From NCBI RefSeq assembly GCF_006345815.1, contig NZ_VCIG01000002.1, positions 1 to 64,000 of the forward strand: a stretch of DNA of 64,000 nt, written 5' to 3'. The position numbers and the translations under genes were made by a program. The notes beneath the pieces were generated by a model that ran no database searches, was not told where the DNA came from, and saw only the letters and a list, made by a program, of their open reading frames with translations. Of the stretch, positions 1 to 9,439 are shown one piece after another (position 1 is the stretch's first letter; the number at the start of each line of letters is the position of its first letter). Source of the stretch: Ochrobactrum sp. CGA5 (GTDB taxonomy: Bacteria > Pseudomonadota > Alphaproteobacteria > Rhizobiales > Rhizobiaceae).

Positions 1-31
1 GCCGCAGGTTCAAATCCTGCCCCCGCAACCA
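1..31 (+). tRNA. 3' end of a tRNA, probably initiator tRNA-fMet (5' part outside the window)
   Basis: The first 31 bases contain a T-arm (stem GCAGG/CCTGC around TTCAAAT), a 3' acceptor strand CCCCGCA, discriminator A and an encoded CCA. The acceptor strand would pair with the CGCGGGG 5' end of bacterial initiator tRNAs and leave the diagnostic 1-72 C/A mismatch, and the T-arm matches what I recall of alphaproteobacterial tRNA-fMet. The anticodon lies outside the window, so the identity is inferred. Confidence 0.75.
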
Positions 32-53
32 AAATCAACAAAATACCATTCAA

Positions 54-81
54 ACCCCGTAGAAAATCTACGGGGTTTTTT
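54..81 (+). terminator. Rho-independent terminator after the tRNA
   Basis: A perfect 10-bp stem (ACCCCGTAGA paired with TCTACGGGGT, 3-base loop) runs directly into a T tract. It sits 23 bases after the tRNA CCA end, so it most likely ends the tRNA transcript. Confidence 0.85.
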
Positions 82-118
82 GACGTCTATAGCCAAAAAT
101 ACAAATCAAGCCAGATCC

Positions 119-2512
119 CTACCCGGAAAAGCAATTCCGCGCGGATGGCCATTTCCAATCACGGATTTCGGGCATGTCTTCACCATGTTCGTGCACGTAG
201 CGCTTGTGAAGCGCTAGTTTCTCCTCGAAATCGGCAATGAGAGGAGCGGCAACATCATTGCTGAGCGGCAACCGCCTGATTGCAGCGATTGCAAGATGAA
301 AGCGGTCCAATCCATTCAACACGGTCATGTCAAAAGGCGTTGTTGTTGTTCCTCGTTCGATGAAACCGTGTACGTGGAAGTTCGGGTGATTGGCACGTTT
401 ATAGACAAGCCGGTGAATGAGGTAAGGATAGCCATGATAAGCGAAAATCACTGGTCGGTTGGTTGTGAAAATCTGGTCGAATTGGGTGTCGGCAATACCG
501 TGCGAGTGATGTTGCTGTGATTGGAGAACCATCAGGTCCACGACATTGACTACCCGGATACGCAAATGTGGCAAGGATTGGCGCAGAAGATCGACCGCAG
601 CAAGCGTTTCCATCGTCGGAACATCACCCGCACAGGCCATGACGATGTCGGGTTCCAGACCGTCCTCGGTTCCCGCCCACCGCCATATGCCGAGACCGGC
701 TTCGCAGTGCTGTATGGCTTCATCCATCGTTAGCCACTGGGGTGCTGGTTGCTTTCCGGCAACGATAACGTTGATGCGGTTCCAGGTTTTCAGACAGTGG
801 TCGCCAACCCACAGCAACGTATTGGCATCAGGCGGGAAATAGACACGGATGATATCGGCGCTCTTATTGGCGACAAGGTCGACAAAGCCGGGGTCCTGGT
901 GGGAAAAGCCGTTGTGGTCCTGACGCCAGACGTGAGAAGTCAGGAGATAGTTGAGGGATGAGACAGGCTTGCGCCATTCCAGCCCACGCGCAACCTGTAG
1001 CCATTTCGCATGTTGGTTGAACATGGAATCAACGATGTGGATGAACGCTTCATAGCAGGAAAAGAAGCCATGTCTCCCGGTCAGGAGGTATCCTTCCAAC
1101 CAGCCCTGGCATAGGTTTTCACTCAGTACTTCCATAACTCGTCCATCGGCTGAAAGATGATCGTCTATGTCTAGGGTTCTGGCCATCCAGACCCGGTCAC
1201 TGGCTTCAAAGATCGCGCTGAGACGGTTCGAGGCGGTCTCATCTGGACCGAACACGCGAAAATTTGCCTCCGCCTCATTCAGCTTGAGTATGTCGCGGAG
1301 GTATTCGCCAAGTATTTTGGTGGACTGTGCGTCGGTTCCCCCTGGCTCAGTCACATCGACCGCATATTGACGAAAGTCGGGCGTATGCAATTCCTTGCGC
1401 AGCAATCCCCCATTTGCATGCGGATTGGCGCCCATGCGCGCTACACCTTTCGGCGCAAGCGCGCGTAGTTCAGGCTTCAGTGCACCTTTCTCGTCAAACA
1501 GGTCCTCTGGATCATAGCTTCTCATCCAGTCTTCGAGGATTCTGCGATGTGCATCATTCTCTCGACAATTCGCGACTGGGACCTGATGCGAGCGCCAGTA
1601 ATTCTCGACGACGAGACCATCGACTTCTCTTGGACCGGTCCAGCCCTTTGGGCTGCGAAGAATGATCATTGGCCAACGGGGGCGTGCCGGCGATTTGACG
1701 TCGGCATTTGTTTTTATCTTCTCAATCTGCGTGAAGATCGTATCAAGTGTAGCAGCCATTTTCTGATGCATGGATTCAGGCTCGCTGCCCTCTACGAAGA
1801 ATGGTTCATAGCCGTAACCTTTGAACAGGCTGGCCAGATCGTCGTCGGAAAGACGCGCAAGGACAGTGGGATTCGCGATCTTATATCCGTTCAGATGCAA
1901 GATCGGCAGCACGGCGCCATCGCGCGCAGGATTGAGAAACTTGTTGGAATGCCAAGAAGTTGCCAGCGTTCCCGTTTCCGCTTCACCATCGCCGACCACG
2001 CAAGCGACCACCAGATCGGGATTGTCGAACGCCGCGCCATAGGCATGGACCAGCGCGTAGCCCAGCTCACCGCCTTCATGGATGGAGCCCGGCGTTTCCG
2101 GTGCGACATGACTTGGTATGCCGCCCGGAAAGGAAAACTGCCGAAACAGTTTGCGTATGCCCGCTTCGTCCTCGCTGATGGCCGGATAAATCTCGGAGTA
2201 GGAGCCTTCGAGATAGGTGTTTGCCACCATGCCCGGACCGCCGTGACCAGGTCCGCATATGTAGATCACGTTGGCGTTTCTTTCCTGGATAATGCGATTA
2301 AGGTGCGCATAAATGAAGTTGAGACCGGGCGTCGTGCCCCAATGGCCCAGCAATCTTGGCTTGATGTGCTCAGGTTCCAAAGGTTTGCGCAGCAAGGGAT
2401 TGTCCATCAGGTAAATCTGCCCCACGGAGAGATAGTTTGCGGCTCTCCAGTAACCATTGATCAGTGCAAGTTGCTGCGGCGACAAGGGGCCTTTGGCGAT
2501 TTCGATACTCAT
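119..2512 (-). CDS. xfp: Xylulose-5-phosphate/fructose-6-phosphate phosphoketolase
   Basis: This thiamine-diphosphate enzyme splits xylulose 5-phosphate or fructose 6-phosphate with phosphate, giving acetyl phosphate plus glyceraldehyde 3-phosphate or erythrose 4-phosphate. The 797-residue length is normal for the family. The phosphoketolase N-terminus ([19 protein letters not shown]) and the TPP-binding GDGEAETG motif near residue 175 are visible. The ATG is preceded by GAAGG and overlaps the end of the upstream acetate kinase gene by 4 bp. The pair therefore forms a translationally coupled bypass in which acetyl phosphate is converted directly to acetate and ATP. Cytosolic. No phosphotransacetylase gene is present in the window. 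Confidence 0.96.
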   Translation of the reverse strand: MSIEIAKGPLSPQQLALINGYWRAANYLSVGQIYLMDNPLLRKPLEPEHIKPRLLGHWGTTPGLNFIYAHLNRIIQERNANVIYICGPGHGGPGMVANTYLEGSYSEIYPAISEDEAGIRKLFRQFSFPGGIPSHVAPETPGSIHEGGELGYALVHAYGAAFDNPDLVVACVVGDGEAETGTLATSWHSNKFLNPARDGAVLPILHLNGYKIANPTVLARLSDDDLASLFKGYGYEPFFVEGSEPESMHQKMAATLDTIFTQIEKIKTNADVKSPARPRWPMIILRSPKGWTGPREVDGLVVENYWRSHQVPVANCRENDAHRRILEDWMRSYDPEDLFDEKGALKPELRALAPKGVARMGANPHANGGLLRKELHTPDFRQYAVDVTEPGGTDAQSTKILGEYLRDILKLNEAEANFRVFGPDETASNRLSAIFEASDRVWMARTLDIDDHLSADGRVMEVLSENLCQGWLEGYLLTGRHGFFSCYEAFIHIVDSMFNQHAKWLQVARGLEWRKPVSSLNYLLTSHVWRQDHNGFSHQDPGFVDLVANKSADIIRVYFPPDANTLLWVGDHCLKTWNRINVIVAGKQPAPQWLTMDEAIQHCEAGLGIWRWAGTEDGLEPDIVMACAGDVPTMETLAAVDLLRQSLPHLRIRVVNVVDLMVLQSQQHHSHGIADTQFDQIFTTNRPVIFAYHGYPYLIHRLVYKRANHPNFHVHGFIERGTTTTPFDMTVLNGLDRFHLAIAAIRRLPLSNDVAAPLIADFEEKLALHKRYVHEHGEDMPEIRDWKWPSARNCFSG

Positions 2513-3741
2513 GCTCTGTGTCCTTCGCTGCTGGTTGAACAGTCATGATGGGCATAGTTGACTGCGGTGTTCTGAATGGCTTCCAGTGTCTCCAAGGCAA
2601 TGATCTGCTCTTCATCCGTGGCCAGCACAAATGCTGCGGGCGAACGAGATCGTTTCGTGATCTGAAAGGCATTGCCATTATTGGCGAAGGCGTCGACTTC
2701 AAAGCCGAGCCATCCGAGACGTTTGCATATAGCTTCACGGATCGCGGGTTGGTGTTCGCCGATACCTGCTGTGAAGATGAGCGCGTCGAGGCCGCCGAGC
2801 GTCGCAGCAAGCCGGCAGATTTCGCCAGCAATGCGCAACGTAAAGATGTTGAGAGCTTCCTGAGCCCGGACGTTGTCACTTGTCAGAAGATCACGCGTAT
2901 CGCCGCTCGACCCGGACAGCCCAAGAAGCCCCGAGCGATGATAAAGCAGATCGGAGAGCTCACCCGCTCGCATGTCTTCCTGTTGCAGCAGATGAAGAAG
3001 CACACCAGGATCGAGGGCTCCACAACGGGTGGCCATTGGAATGCCGTCGAGCGTTGAAAAGCTCATGCTGGTGTCGACGCTTTTACCGTCGTCCATGGCG
3101 CATAGACTAGCTCCGCTTCCCAGATGAGCCGCAATGACCTTTCCACGGGCAAGCTCCGGCTCCTGCCGGGAGAAACTGGCAACAATCGATTTGTAGGACA
3201 AACCGTGGAAGCCATACCGCTTTATTCCGCGTTCGTGGAGATTGCGGGGAATTGCAAAGCGCCGGACCGTATCCGATATGCTCTGATGAAAAGCAGTATC
3301 GAAGGAAGCTGTTTGGGCGAGATGCGGAAAGAGCTTTCCGACTGCTTTGATCAGCATCACACTTTTAGGCTGGTGAAGCGGAGCGAAAATGGACAAGCGA
3401 TCGATGGCATCGATGTGTTTGTCGTCCAGCAATACTGGCCCGGCGAATTGATCGCCGCCAAAGACAATACGATGGCCGACAGCGAGAATGTCAGCGGGAT
3501 TGATCTGGGTAGAGAGTTTCGCAAACAGTTCTTCCAGAATGGTCACGATATTGTCGGTGCCCTTGGATGCCAAGGCAATGTCCAGCTTCCCGTTCTCGCC
3601 GCGCAATCGAAATGTCAAAGGCGATCCGTTCAGATCGATTTCGCCCCGCGACAGTTTTCGGATGTGCTGCCCGTCACAAGTGAACATGCCGATCTTCACA
3701 GTCGAAGAACCGGCATTGAACGTAACAAGCTGCTTTTCCAC
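2509..3741 (-). CDS. ackA: Acetate kinase
   Basis: Converts acetyl phosphate and ADP to acetate and ATP. The N-terminal [12 protein letters not shown] phosphate-binding motif and the GFHGLSY and GAHLGSGAS family motifs are present. The chosen start is the GTG at 3741, preceded at 7 bases by AAGGGAG; it gives 410 residues, close to the usual ~400, and places the NAGSS motif at the very N-terminus. A further upstream start would add 12 unsupported residues. First gene of a two-gene operon with phosphoketolase (4-bp overlap), so it consumes that enzyme's product. A long palindrome lies about 60-90 bp upstream. Confidence 0.95.
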   Translation of the reverse strand: MEKQLVTFNAGSSTVKIGMFTCDGQHIRKLSRGEIDLNGSPLTFRLRGENGKLDIALASKGTDNIVTILEELFAKLSTQINPADILAVGHRIVFGGDQFAGPVLLDDKHIDAIDRLSIFAPLHQPKSVMLIKAVGKLFPHLAQTASFDTAFHQSISDTVRRFAIPRNLHERGIKRYGFHGLSYKSIVASFSRQEPELARGKVIAAHLGSGASLCAMDDGKSVDTSMSFSTLDGIPMATRCGALDPGVLLHLLQQEDMRAGELSDLLYHRSGLLGLSGSSGDTRDLLTSDNVRAQEALNIFTLRIAGEICRLAATLGGLDALIFTAGIGEHQPAIREAICKRLGWLGFEVDAFANNGNAFQITKRSRSPAAFVLATDEEQIIALETLEAIQNTAVNYAHHDCSTSSEGHRA

Positions 3742-3801
3742 GCGACAACTCCCTTGCTCGTGGCCGATGCGGTACAAGATAGGGGAATGTTTGGGGTTGA
3801 C

Positions 3802-3832
3802 GATATGTCTTGACGAGATCGTCAGACATATC
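3802..3832. promoter_or_regulatory. Long palindrome upstream of ackA-xfp, candidate operator
   Basis: GATATGTC and TGACGA (separated by one T) are mirrored by TCGTCA and GACATATC around a 2-base centre. This is 14 paired positions per arm with a single-base bulge. It has no T tract, and it lies 60-90 bp upstream of the acetate kinase GTG, where an operator would be expected. No regulator gene is adjacent. It could also act as an RNA hairpin. Confidence 0.45.
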
Positions 3833-4049
3833 TTTACACTGGATCTTGGGCCGGGAATTTCCGACGATAACGCGTCAAGGTTGGAAGAAACTTCTAATCT
3901 GCATCTTTATAGGGAACAAAATGGCTTTGGATTCATTTATTTCGAGCGTTTGTCTGGGAATCACCGGATGATTTGCTGTGTCCAAGTTTCCGGTTGTCGC
4001 AAACCGGCAGTTTTGGGGGCATATCGATTTTCAACGATTGGAGTTTATT

Positions 4050-4457
4050 ATGGGGATTTTCGACAAGATTAAGAGCGCCATTTGGGGAGAGGCACAAGCG
4101 GCAACTCCTGCGACGGAAACGGCTGCACAGTCTGCGCCGGCACCGACCGCTTCATCTGCGGCGGCTGCTCCGGCGCCATCAGCATCTACTTCCGCTTCCT
4201 CGGACGCTGTCGACGTGGGTGCCATTCTGGACGCGGCCGTCGCCAAAAGCGGCCAGAAGCTCAATTGGAAGACTTCAATTGTCGATCTGATGAAAGCTCT
4301 TGGCCTCGACAGCAGCCTGGAACACCGCAAGGAACTTGCCAAGGAGCTAGGCTATACCGGCGATACGGGTGATTCAGCGACCATGAATATCTGGCTGCAC
4401 AAGCAGGTAATTCAGAAGCTCAAGGATAGTGGCGGTAAAGTACCCGCCGGATTGTAA
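4050..4457 (+). CDS. DUF3597 family protein
   Basis: A 135-residue protein. It opens with MGIFDKIKSAIWG, continues with a low-complexity Ala/Ser/Pro/Thr linker (about residues 15-52), and ends in a compact C-terminal domain of about 80 residues. That domain carries the VDLMKALGLDSS and RKELAKELGY segments typical of DUF3597 proteins. No signal peptide or membrane segment is visible. The start at 4050 follows a GGAG; a longer frame beginning at 3978 lacks such support. It is followed 15 bases later by a small membrane protein gene, so the two probably share a transcript. The family's molecular function is unknown; I assign none. Confidence 0.8.
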   Translation: MGIFDKIKSAIWGEAQAATPATETAAQSAPAPTASSAAAAPAPSASTSASSDAVDVGAILDAAVAKSGQKLNWKTSIVDLMKALGLDSSLEHRKELAKELGYTGDTGDSATMNIWLHKQVIQKLKDSGGKVPAGL

Positions 4458-4472
4458 TCAGGAGGGTTCCCG

Positions 4473-4721
4473 ATGGGAAGCGCAGGAATAGGCTGGATTG
4501 CGGCAATTATCATCGGCGGTCTGGCCGGTTGGATTGCCTCCAATTTCATGAACAGCAATACCGGGATTTTTATGAATGTCATTCTCGGTATCATCGGCGC
4601 AGCCGTAGCGAGTTTTATCTTCGGATTTCTCGGTGTTTCGTTCGGCGGCTGGCTGGGCTATCTGATCGCGGGTTTTATCGGTGCTTGCATATTGATATGG
4701 TTAGGCCGATTGATAAGTTAG
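4473..4721 (+). CDS. GlsB/YeaQ/YmgE family small membrane protein
   Basis: An 82-residue hydrophobic protein with three predicted membrane segments rich in Gly and Ile (around residues 4-22, 30-52 and 55-78). It has the repeated GGLAGW/GFLGVSFGGWLG pattern of the transglycosylase-associated protein family. Members are often stress-induced inner-membrane proteins, and their biochemical role is not settled despite the family name. An AGGAGGG ribosome site precedes the ATG. It follows the DUF3597 gene closely and is ended by a strong terminator. Confidence 0.88.
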   Translation: MGSAGIGWIAAIIIGGLAGWIASNFMNSNTGIFMNVILGIIGAAVASFIFGFLGVSFGGWLGYLIAGFIGACILIWLGRLIS

Positions 4722-4747
4722 AAAAAGGCGCCGCGAGGCGCCTTTTT
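4722..4747 (+). terminator. Rho-independent terminator
   Basis: AAAAAGGCGCC pairs perfectly with GGCGCCTTTTT around a 4-base loop, immediately after the stop codon of the GlsB-family gene. The A and T flanks make it potentially bidirectional, but the only gene ending here is on the plus strand. Confidence 0.9.
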
Positions 4748-4967
4748 CTTCGCCGGGTTTAATTCCGTCCCGACGCTCTGCGCTGCCATGTGGCGCTTCC
4801 GATGTGGCTTCAAAAGCTAGAGGCGGCATGACGCCGCCCGGAAAGAAAATTTTCCCTTCCGAGATTGGCAGTGTTCCATTTCCACGAACCGCGCGGAAAA
4901 CAGCATCCATCGAACCTGCGACCACAATCCAGATATGAGGCGGAATCGGTTGACGGGAATGCATTAA

Positions 4968-4998
4968 TTGTTCAGTTTTTATTGACGTGGTATATAAT
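4968..4998 (+). promoter_or_regulatory. Weak candidate promoter for the antiporter gene
   Basis: TTGTTC (4968-4973) and a perfect TATAAT (4993-4998) are separated by 19 bases, longer than the optimal 17, about 35 bp upstream of the ATG. A TTGACG lies only 5 bases before the TATAAT and cannot be its -35. The rest of the 4748-4967 gap shows no supported gene. Confidence 0.3.
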
Positions 4999-5034
4999 GC
5001 AAAACCGAACAAAGCGATCCCGTACGGAGACCAT

Positions 5035-6828
5035 ATGGCGACTGAAGGACTTGGACAAACACTGGGGCCTGCTGTGGTTCTGCTCGCGGCTGGTGTTGTG
5101 GCGGTGCCGCTGTTTCGGAAACTGGGTCTCGGTTCGGTTCTGGGATATTTCGCTGCGGGTGCTCTGGTCGGGCCGTCCATTCTCGGGCTTTTCACCGATC
5201 CCGCAACGATCCTGCATTTTTCCGAACTTGGCGTGGTCATGTTCCTGTTCGTCATCGGACTTGAGATGCGCCCCGGTAAGCTATGGGCAATGCGCCAGCA
5301 GATATTCGGTTTGGGTCTTGCGCAGGTTCTGGGTTGCATTGCCCTTCTCACTGGCGCGGGCATTCTTCTGGGCCTGCCGCCGATAACAGCTCTGATTGCT
5401 GGCTCCGGTTTCGTGCTGTCCTCCACGGCCGTCATCATGTCAATTTTGCAGGAGCGGGGGGACATCGCTACGTCGGACGGCCAGAAGGCTGTCTCCATTC
5501 TTCTGCTCGAAGATCTGATGATTGTGCCGCTGCTGGCACTTGTCGCTTTCCTTTCGCCCTCTCAGCACGAATCGGGCGGAATCCAGGGTGTTGTGATAGC
5601 CTTGGGCGCAATTTGTCTGCTCATTGTTGTCGGACGTTGGCTGCTCGATCCCTTCTTCTCCCTGCTTGCCCGTGCAAGAGCACGTGAAGTCCTGACGGCT
5701 GGCGCGCTGATCGTGGTGCTTGGCGCGGCCCTGCTTATGGAAGCGAGTGGTCTTTCCATGGCGATGGGCGCCTTTCTGGCCGGTGTTATGCTGTCCGGTT
5801 CCAGTTACCGGCATCAGATCGAAAGCGATATTGAGCCGTTCAAGGGGCTCTTGATGGGGCTGTTCTTTCTGGCTGTTGGCATGTCGCTTGATCTTGGCGT
5901 GGTCGCATCGGACTGGCACTCGGTTCTCATTCTCCTTGTCGCCTACGTGGTTGCAAAGGCAATTGGTATTTATATCGTTGCCCGTATTTTTGGTTCCAGT
6001 CACCGTTCGGCGCTCGAACGGACGCTGCTTTTTGCTCAGGGCGGCGAGTTTGCCTTTGTGCTCTATACATCAGCGTTCGGGAACGGACTGATTTCGGCGC
6101 GTGACAATGCTTTGTTTTCAACCGTCATCATTCTGTCGATGGCTGTTACGCCATTCGTCCTTATTCTGGGTTCCCGGCTTCTGCGGGACGAAGCGCCATC
6201 CCTCGAAGGCATTGAATCGGCGCATAATCTCAAAGGCCGGGTGCTGATGATCGGCTTCGGACGTTTCGGGCAAATCGCATCGCAATTGCTGCTCGCGCAA
6301 AGATCGGATGTTTCTATTATCGAAGCCGACCCCAACCGTATCCGTGAAGCCGGGCGGTTCGGTTTCAAGATATTCTATGGCGATGGATCGCGGCTCGACA
6401 TCTTGCATCATTCGGGTGCCGATGAGGCGGAAGTCATCATGGTTTGCGTGGACGACCGGAAGACAGCCAATCGCATCGTCGAGCTGGTCAAATCCCATTT
6501 TCCGGCAGCAAAGCTTATGGTGCGTTCGTATGATCGCACGCATTCCATCGAATTGTTGAAGGCGGGGGTGGATTTCGAGCTACGCGAAACATTCGAATCC
6601 GCGCTGCTTTTCGGAAAGGAAGCGCTTTGCGAGCTTGGGCTGGACGAGGTGGTTGCAGAGGATACGCTACGCGATATTCGCATGCGTGATGCCGAGCGGC
6701 TCACGGCACAGGTGCAGGGTGACATCTATTCCGGTGCCGATCAGCTACTGACCGGTGTTCCAGTTCCTGAACCTCTAACACCTCCCGGCAAGATTGCGAA
6801 AATCGCCCAGGACGAAAGTTCGGGCTGA
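5035..6828 (+). CDS. CPA2-family (KefB-like) cation:proton antiporter with TrkA-N domain
   Basis: A 597-residue protein. Residues 1 to about 390 form a hydrophobic sodium/hydrogen-exchanger domain of roughly 12-13 membrane segments, with the GYFAAGALVGPS and FVIGLEMRP segments seen in KefB/KefC. From about residue 400 a cytosolic Rossmann-fold TrkA-N domain (GFGRFGQIASQLL, ending IFYGDGSR) binds nucleotide and gates transport. KefB/KefC export potassium in exchange for protons under electrophile stress; whether this one is glutathione-gated cannot be told. The start was set at the ATG at 5035, 7 bases after ACGGAGA. The gene stands alone. Confidence 0.9.
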   Translation: MATEGLGQTLGPAVVLLAAGVVAVPLFRKLGLGSVLGYFAAGALVGPSILGLFTDPATILHFSELGVVMFLFVIGLEMRPGKLWAMRQQIFGLGLAQVLGCIALLTGAGILLGLPPITALIAGSGFVLSSTAVIMSILQERGDIATSDGQKAVSILLLEDLMIVPLLALVAFLSPSQHESGGIQGVVIALGAICLLIVVGRWLLDPFFSLLARARAREVLTAGALIVVLGAALLMEASGLSMAMGAFLAGVMLSGSSYRHQIESDIEPFKGLLMGLFFLAVGMSLDLGVVASDWHSVLILLVAYVVAKAIGIYIVARIFGSSHRSALERTLLFAQGGEFAFVLYTSAFGNGLISARDNALFSTVIILSMAVTPFVLILGSRLLRDEAPSLEGIESAHNLKGRVLMIGFGRFGQIASQLLLAQRSDVSIIEADPNRIREAGRFGFKIFYGDGSRLDILHHSGADEAEVIMVCVDDRKTANRIVELVKSHFPAAKLMVRSYDRTHSIELLKAGVDFELRETFESALLFGKEALCELGLDEVVAEDTLRDIRMRDAERLTAQVQGDIYSGADQLLTGVPVPEPLTPPGKIAKIAQDESSG

Positions 6829-6903
6829 ATAATACTGGATCAAAGAATGCCCGGTTGCCTGTTTTCCAGTCGCCGGGCTGCAAAGGCTTTCGCGTCTCTT
6901 TTG

Positions 6904-6953
6904 GCATGTCTTTATCCCAAAACCGGTCGCCCTTTTTGGGAGACATGCTCTAG
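6904..6953. repeat. Dispersed palindromic repeat, copy 1
   Basis: Terminal arms GCATGTC and GACATGC enclose a second inverted pair (TCCCAAAA and TTTTTGGGA). The internal sequence CTTTATCCCAAAACCG is shared with the copy at 24431-24477. It lies between the convergent antiporter and lacI genes and reaches into the last codons of the lacI frame. Elements of this form are common in intergenic DNA of Brucella and related genera (from general knowledge). Confidence 0.75.
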
Positions 6954-8014
6954 CCGAACTCGCGACTTCTAGCCGTTTTCCGGGTGCTGGAGGTCTCACT
7001 TGCACGCAGGATGAGGTTTGCCCCAACCAGAATTTTAACAGGCGGCTGAGGTTCCGCAGTGTTGATCAAGTCGTCGAGCACGGTGACTGCCAGATTTCCG
7101 ATCTTCCGTTTGGATACGTCAACGGTTGTGAGACCCGGTTCCATGGTCGCGCTTTGAGGCAGATTATCGAAGCCAATCACTGAGACGTCGTCAGGAATAC
7201 GAAGACCTTTGCCCTTCAATGCCCGAATGAAGCCATAGGCGATAATGTCGTTCGTGCAGAAATAACACTCAGCCAGATCAAGCCCTGAATGCAGCATTGC
7301 GCATGTATCGCGATGGGCGCCTTCATAGGTCGATTCAACCGAGAGAACGTCACGCTCCTGAACTTTCAGGTCCAGACGCCGCATATTCTTGAAAAATGCA
7401 TCGCGGCGAAGACGGAAATTTGTGGTCTCCGTATGGCTGGCTACGAAGCCGATCCGCGAGAAGCCAAGCTGCTTGAAACGCGACAGAACCTTGTAGACGG
7501 CGTCCTCATTGTTCATATCGACGAAATTCGCTTCGATGACCTCATAAAACGTATCGATAAAGACGGTAGGCAAGCCAAGGCCTTGTATCATGTGTATATC
7601 AGCCGCCGAAAGCTCTGTGCCAAGAGCAATCACGCCGCGCACCGGCGACCCGGCAAGCGATTCTGCTACTGCACTGATTGGTTGACCGTCGAAGCTCACC
7701 ACTTCCAGCGTATAGTTACGGCGCGTCGCTTCCGAGGACATGCCGTCAATATAGTCCGAGACAAAAACGCTGTGATCGCGATTGACCGTTTCTCCATGCT
7801 TGGCAATCTTCAGAAAGCGGATCGTCTCGCCGGTGCTTGGCGCGGTCTTTGATGCACGCGGAATATAATTCAGCCTGGAAACGGCCTCGAGGACGCGTGC
7901 GCGCGTTTCACCCGAAATTTCACCCTTGCCGTTGAGCACAAGAGAAACCGTTGCCGGAGAAACGCCGGCAGTCTCTGCGATGTCTCTGATCGTAAAAGAC
8001 TTTTTCTTTTTCAT
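6950..8014 (-). CDS. LacI-family transcriptional regulator
   Basis: A 354-residue repressor with the LacI helix-turn-helix at residues 8-30 (TIRDIAETAGVSPATVS, then LVLNGKGEIS) and the hinge region RLNYIP. The periplasmic-binding-like effector domain (residues ~65-340) carries the IGFVASH and DVSVIGFDNLP motifs. Strong start: ATG after GCGGAGC. It is divergent from the sugar ABC/DhaK-DhaL operon. Three TGTTTA-type palindromes in the shared intergenic region are its likely operators. The expected role is sugar-relieved repression of that operon and probably of itself. The effector is unknown, presumably the imported sugar or its phosphate. Confidence 0.93.
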   Translation of the reverse strand: MKKKKSFTIRDIAETAGVSPATVSLVLNGKGEISGETRARVLEAVSRLNYIPRASKTAPSTGETIRFLKIAKHGETVNRDHSVFVSDYIDGMSSEATRRNYTLEVVSFDGQPISAVAESLAGSPVRGVIALGTELSAADIHMIQGLGLPTVFIDTFYEVIEANFVDMNNEDAVYKVLSRFKQLGFSRIGFVASHTETTNFRLRRDAFFKNMRRLDLKVQERDVLSVESTYEGAHRDTCAMLHSGLDLAECYFCTNDIIAYGFIRALKGKGLRIPDDVSVIGFDNLPQSATMEPGLTTVDVSKRKIGNLAVTVLDDLINTAEPQPPVKILVGANLILRASETSSTRKTARSREFG

Positions 8015-8224
8015 ATGCTCCGCACGATTACAGGAATTCGGTTGAGGACGCAGGCTCCGTGAACGAGAACATCTGCCAGTTGTATGGCATTTGCCCCCAG
8101 AAACTTCAAATCCGCAAGTCGCACCAGATTCAATATGTTGCCGGTTTAATTCTCAAATCAAGAACGAACCGGCCTCATTTTACCAACGTCATAAGGTTCA
8201 TTTTATATGCCGATTTCTATCATA

Positions 8225-8237
8225 TGTTTAGTAAACA
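8225..8237. promoter_or_regulatory. LacI-type operator, upstream site (O1)
   Basis: A perfect palindrome, TGTTTA-G-TAAACA, with an odd number of bases and a central base pair, extended by an imperfect outer CATA/TATG pair. It lies 211 bp upstream of the lacI start and its centre is 130 bp from an identical-arm site at 8361. That geometry suits autoregulation and DNA looping. Confidence 0.7.
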
Positions 8238-8307
8238 ATATGGTCGAGTATTAAACCGATTAAGATAAAATCGATCCACAGGCAACGGAATTTTGCCGAC
8301 AATGCGC

Positions 8308-8337
8308 TTGACAGCCACACGGCTTCTCGTCAAATAT
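8308..8337 (+). promoter_or_regulatory. Candidate promoter of the sugar ABC/dhaKL operon
   Basis: A consensus -35 TTGACA (8308-8313) is followed at 17-18 bases by an AT-rich, poorly matching -10 (AAATAT, 8332-8337). The weak -10 overlaps the middle operator-like palindrome, which would let a LacI protein block polymerase. It is about 45 bp upstream of the first ATG. Confidence 0.45.
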
Positions 8338-8347
8338 TTAGTGAATA
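8335..8347. promoter_or_regulatory. LacI-type operator, degenerate middle site (O2)
   Basis: TATTTA-G-TGAATA is a 13-base palindrome with one mismatched pair, similar to the two flanking TGTTTA sites. Its centre is 20 bp (about two helical turns) from the O3 centre and it overlaps the putative -10 region. Confidence 0.5.
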
Positions 8348-8354
8348 AGAATTT

Positions 8355-8367
8355 TGTTTACTAAACA
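8355..8367. promoter_or_regulatory. LacI-type operator, proximal site (O3)
   Basis: A perfect palindrome, TGTTTA-C-TAAACA, with arms identical to O1. It lies just upstream of the AGGAGGAG ribosome-binding site of the first operon gene, where bound repressor would block elongation or initiation. Confidence 0.7.
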
Positions 8368-8382
8368 TGGCAGGAGGAGACC

Positions 8383-9408
8383 ATGCAGAAAACAAGCAAT
8401 CAGCTTGCTATGCTTGTTGTCATCAATCTCGGATTGTTCGTGCTTGGCGCGTATATTTCGGGTGGGTCATTTCTCTCCCTGTTTAATTTGCAGTCCATGG
8501 CAGGTCAGGTGCCTGAAATCGGACTTCTGGCAATTGGCGTGATGCTGGCAATGTGCGCTGGCAATGGCGGGATCGATCTTTCAGGTATCGCACTGGCCAA
8601 TCTGGCCGGTGTGCTTTCCGCGGTTGTCGTCTCCATGTTCATTTCCAGCGCCGAGAATGAGCTCGGCTTCAGCCTCGCCTTCATCGGTCTGGCTTTGGTG
8701 ATCGGCATTGCGGGCGGCATCATAAATGGCGTGCTGATTGCGCGTTTCAATATTACTCCGATCCTCTGCACGCTCGGCACGCAGATGGCGTTTACAGGAC
8801 TTGCGGTTGTTGTTTCCGGCGGACGCGCGGTCATGGTCGGTAGCCCCGATCTTCTTTCGCGCATCGGCAACGACATGCTCTGGGCTGTTCCGATCAGCTT
8901 TCTCATCTTCATTGCCATAGCGGCGCTTATCGCTGCGGTCGTGCGCTTCACGCCCTATGGCTATTGGCTGATGCTGATGGGAACCAATCCGAAAGCCGCC
9001 GTTTTCGCCGGTTTCCCGCGCAACGGTGTTCTGATTGCCACATATGCGACCAGCGGTCTTTTGGCAGGGCTTGCAGGCGTCATCATTGCAGCACGCAACG
9101 TCAACGTGAAGTTCGACTATGGCAGCTCATATCTTCTGGTCGCCATTCTCATCGCCGTCATGGCCGGTGTTAAGCCGGAAGGTGGCTACGGCCGCGTGAT
9201 CTGCGTGGTTCTGAGCGCTATCGCGTTGCAGCTTATGTCCAGCCTGCTCAACTTCGGCGGCCTATCCAACTTCGTCCGCGATTTTGCGTGGGGTCTGCTG
9301 CTGCTCGCCTTCCTCGCAGTCGGAAAATACGACATTGCGGGCTTCTTTACCCTTGGTAATCGCCAAAAGGGAAACATCGGTGCTCAACCCTCAGGCACCC
9401 GAACATAG
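8383..9408 (+). CDS. Ribose-type sugar ABC transporter permease (first of two)
   Basis: A 341-residue inner-membrane permease of the RbsC/AraH (BPD_transp_2) family with about 8-10 hydrophobic segments. It shows the GGIDLSG-like motif near residue 65 and the LTLGTQ-equivalent CTLGTQMAFTG near residue 130. An AGGAGGAG site precedes the ATG. It is the first gene of an operon that also encodes a binding protein, an ATPase, a second permease and DhaK/DhaL. A pair of different permeases would form a heterodimeric channel, as in LsrC/LsrD. The substrate is unknown; the associated kinase suggests a small ketose or polyol. Confidence 0.93.
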   Translation: MQKTSNQLAMLVVINLGLFVLGAYISGGSFLSLFNLQSMAGQVPEIGLLAIGVMLAMCAGNGGIDLSGIALANLAGVLSAVVVSMFISSAENELGFSLAFIGLALVIGIAGGIINGVLIARFNITPILCTLGTQMAFTGLAVVVSGGRAVMVGSPDLLSRIGNDMLWAVPISFLIFIAIAALIAAVVRFTPYGYWLMLMGTNPKAAVFAGFPRNGVLIATYATSGLLAGLAGVIIAARNVNVKFDYGSSYLLVAILIAVMAGVKPEGGYGRVICVVLSAIALQLMSSLLNFGGLSNFVRDFAWGLLLLAFLAVGKYDIAGFFTLGNRQKGNIGAQPSGTRT

Positions 9409-9439
9409 ACATTGGGGGAATGTTAGCGTGGAGGAAATC

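Noticed and set aside
1547-2548. Plus-strand 333-codon open frame opposite the phosphoketolase gene
   Set aside because: It is fully antisense to a gene with clear family motifs and resembles no protein family; long antisense frames are common in GC-rich coding DNA.
4982-4998. TTGACG and TATAAT as a promoter pair upstream of the antiporter
   Set aside because: The two hexamers are only 5 bases apart, so they cannot be -35 and -10 of one promoter.
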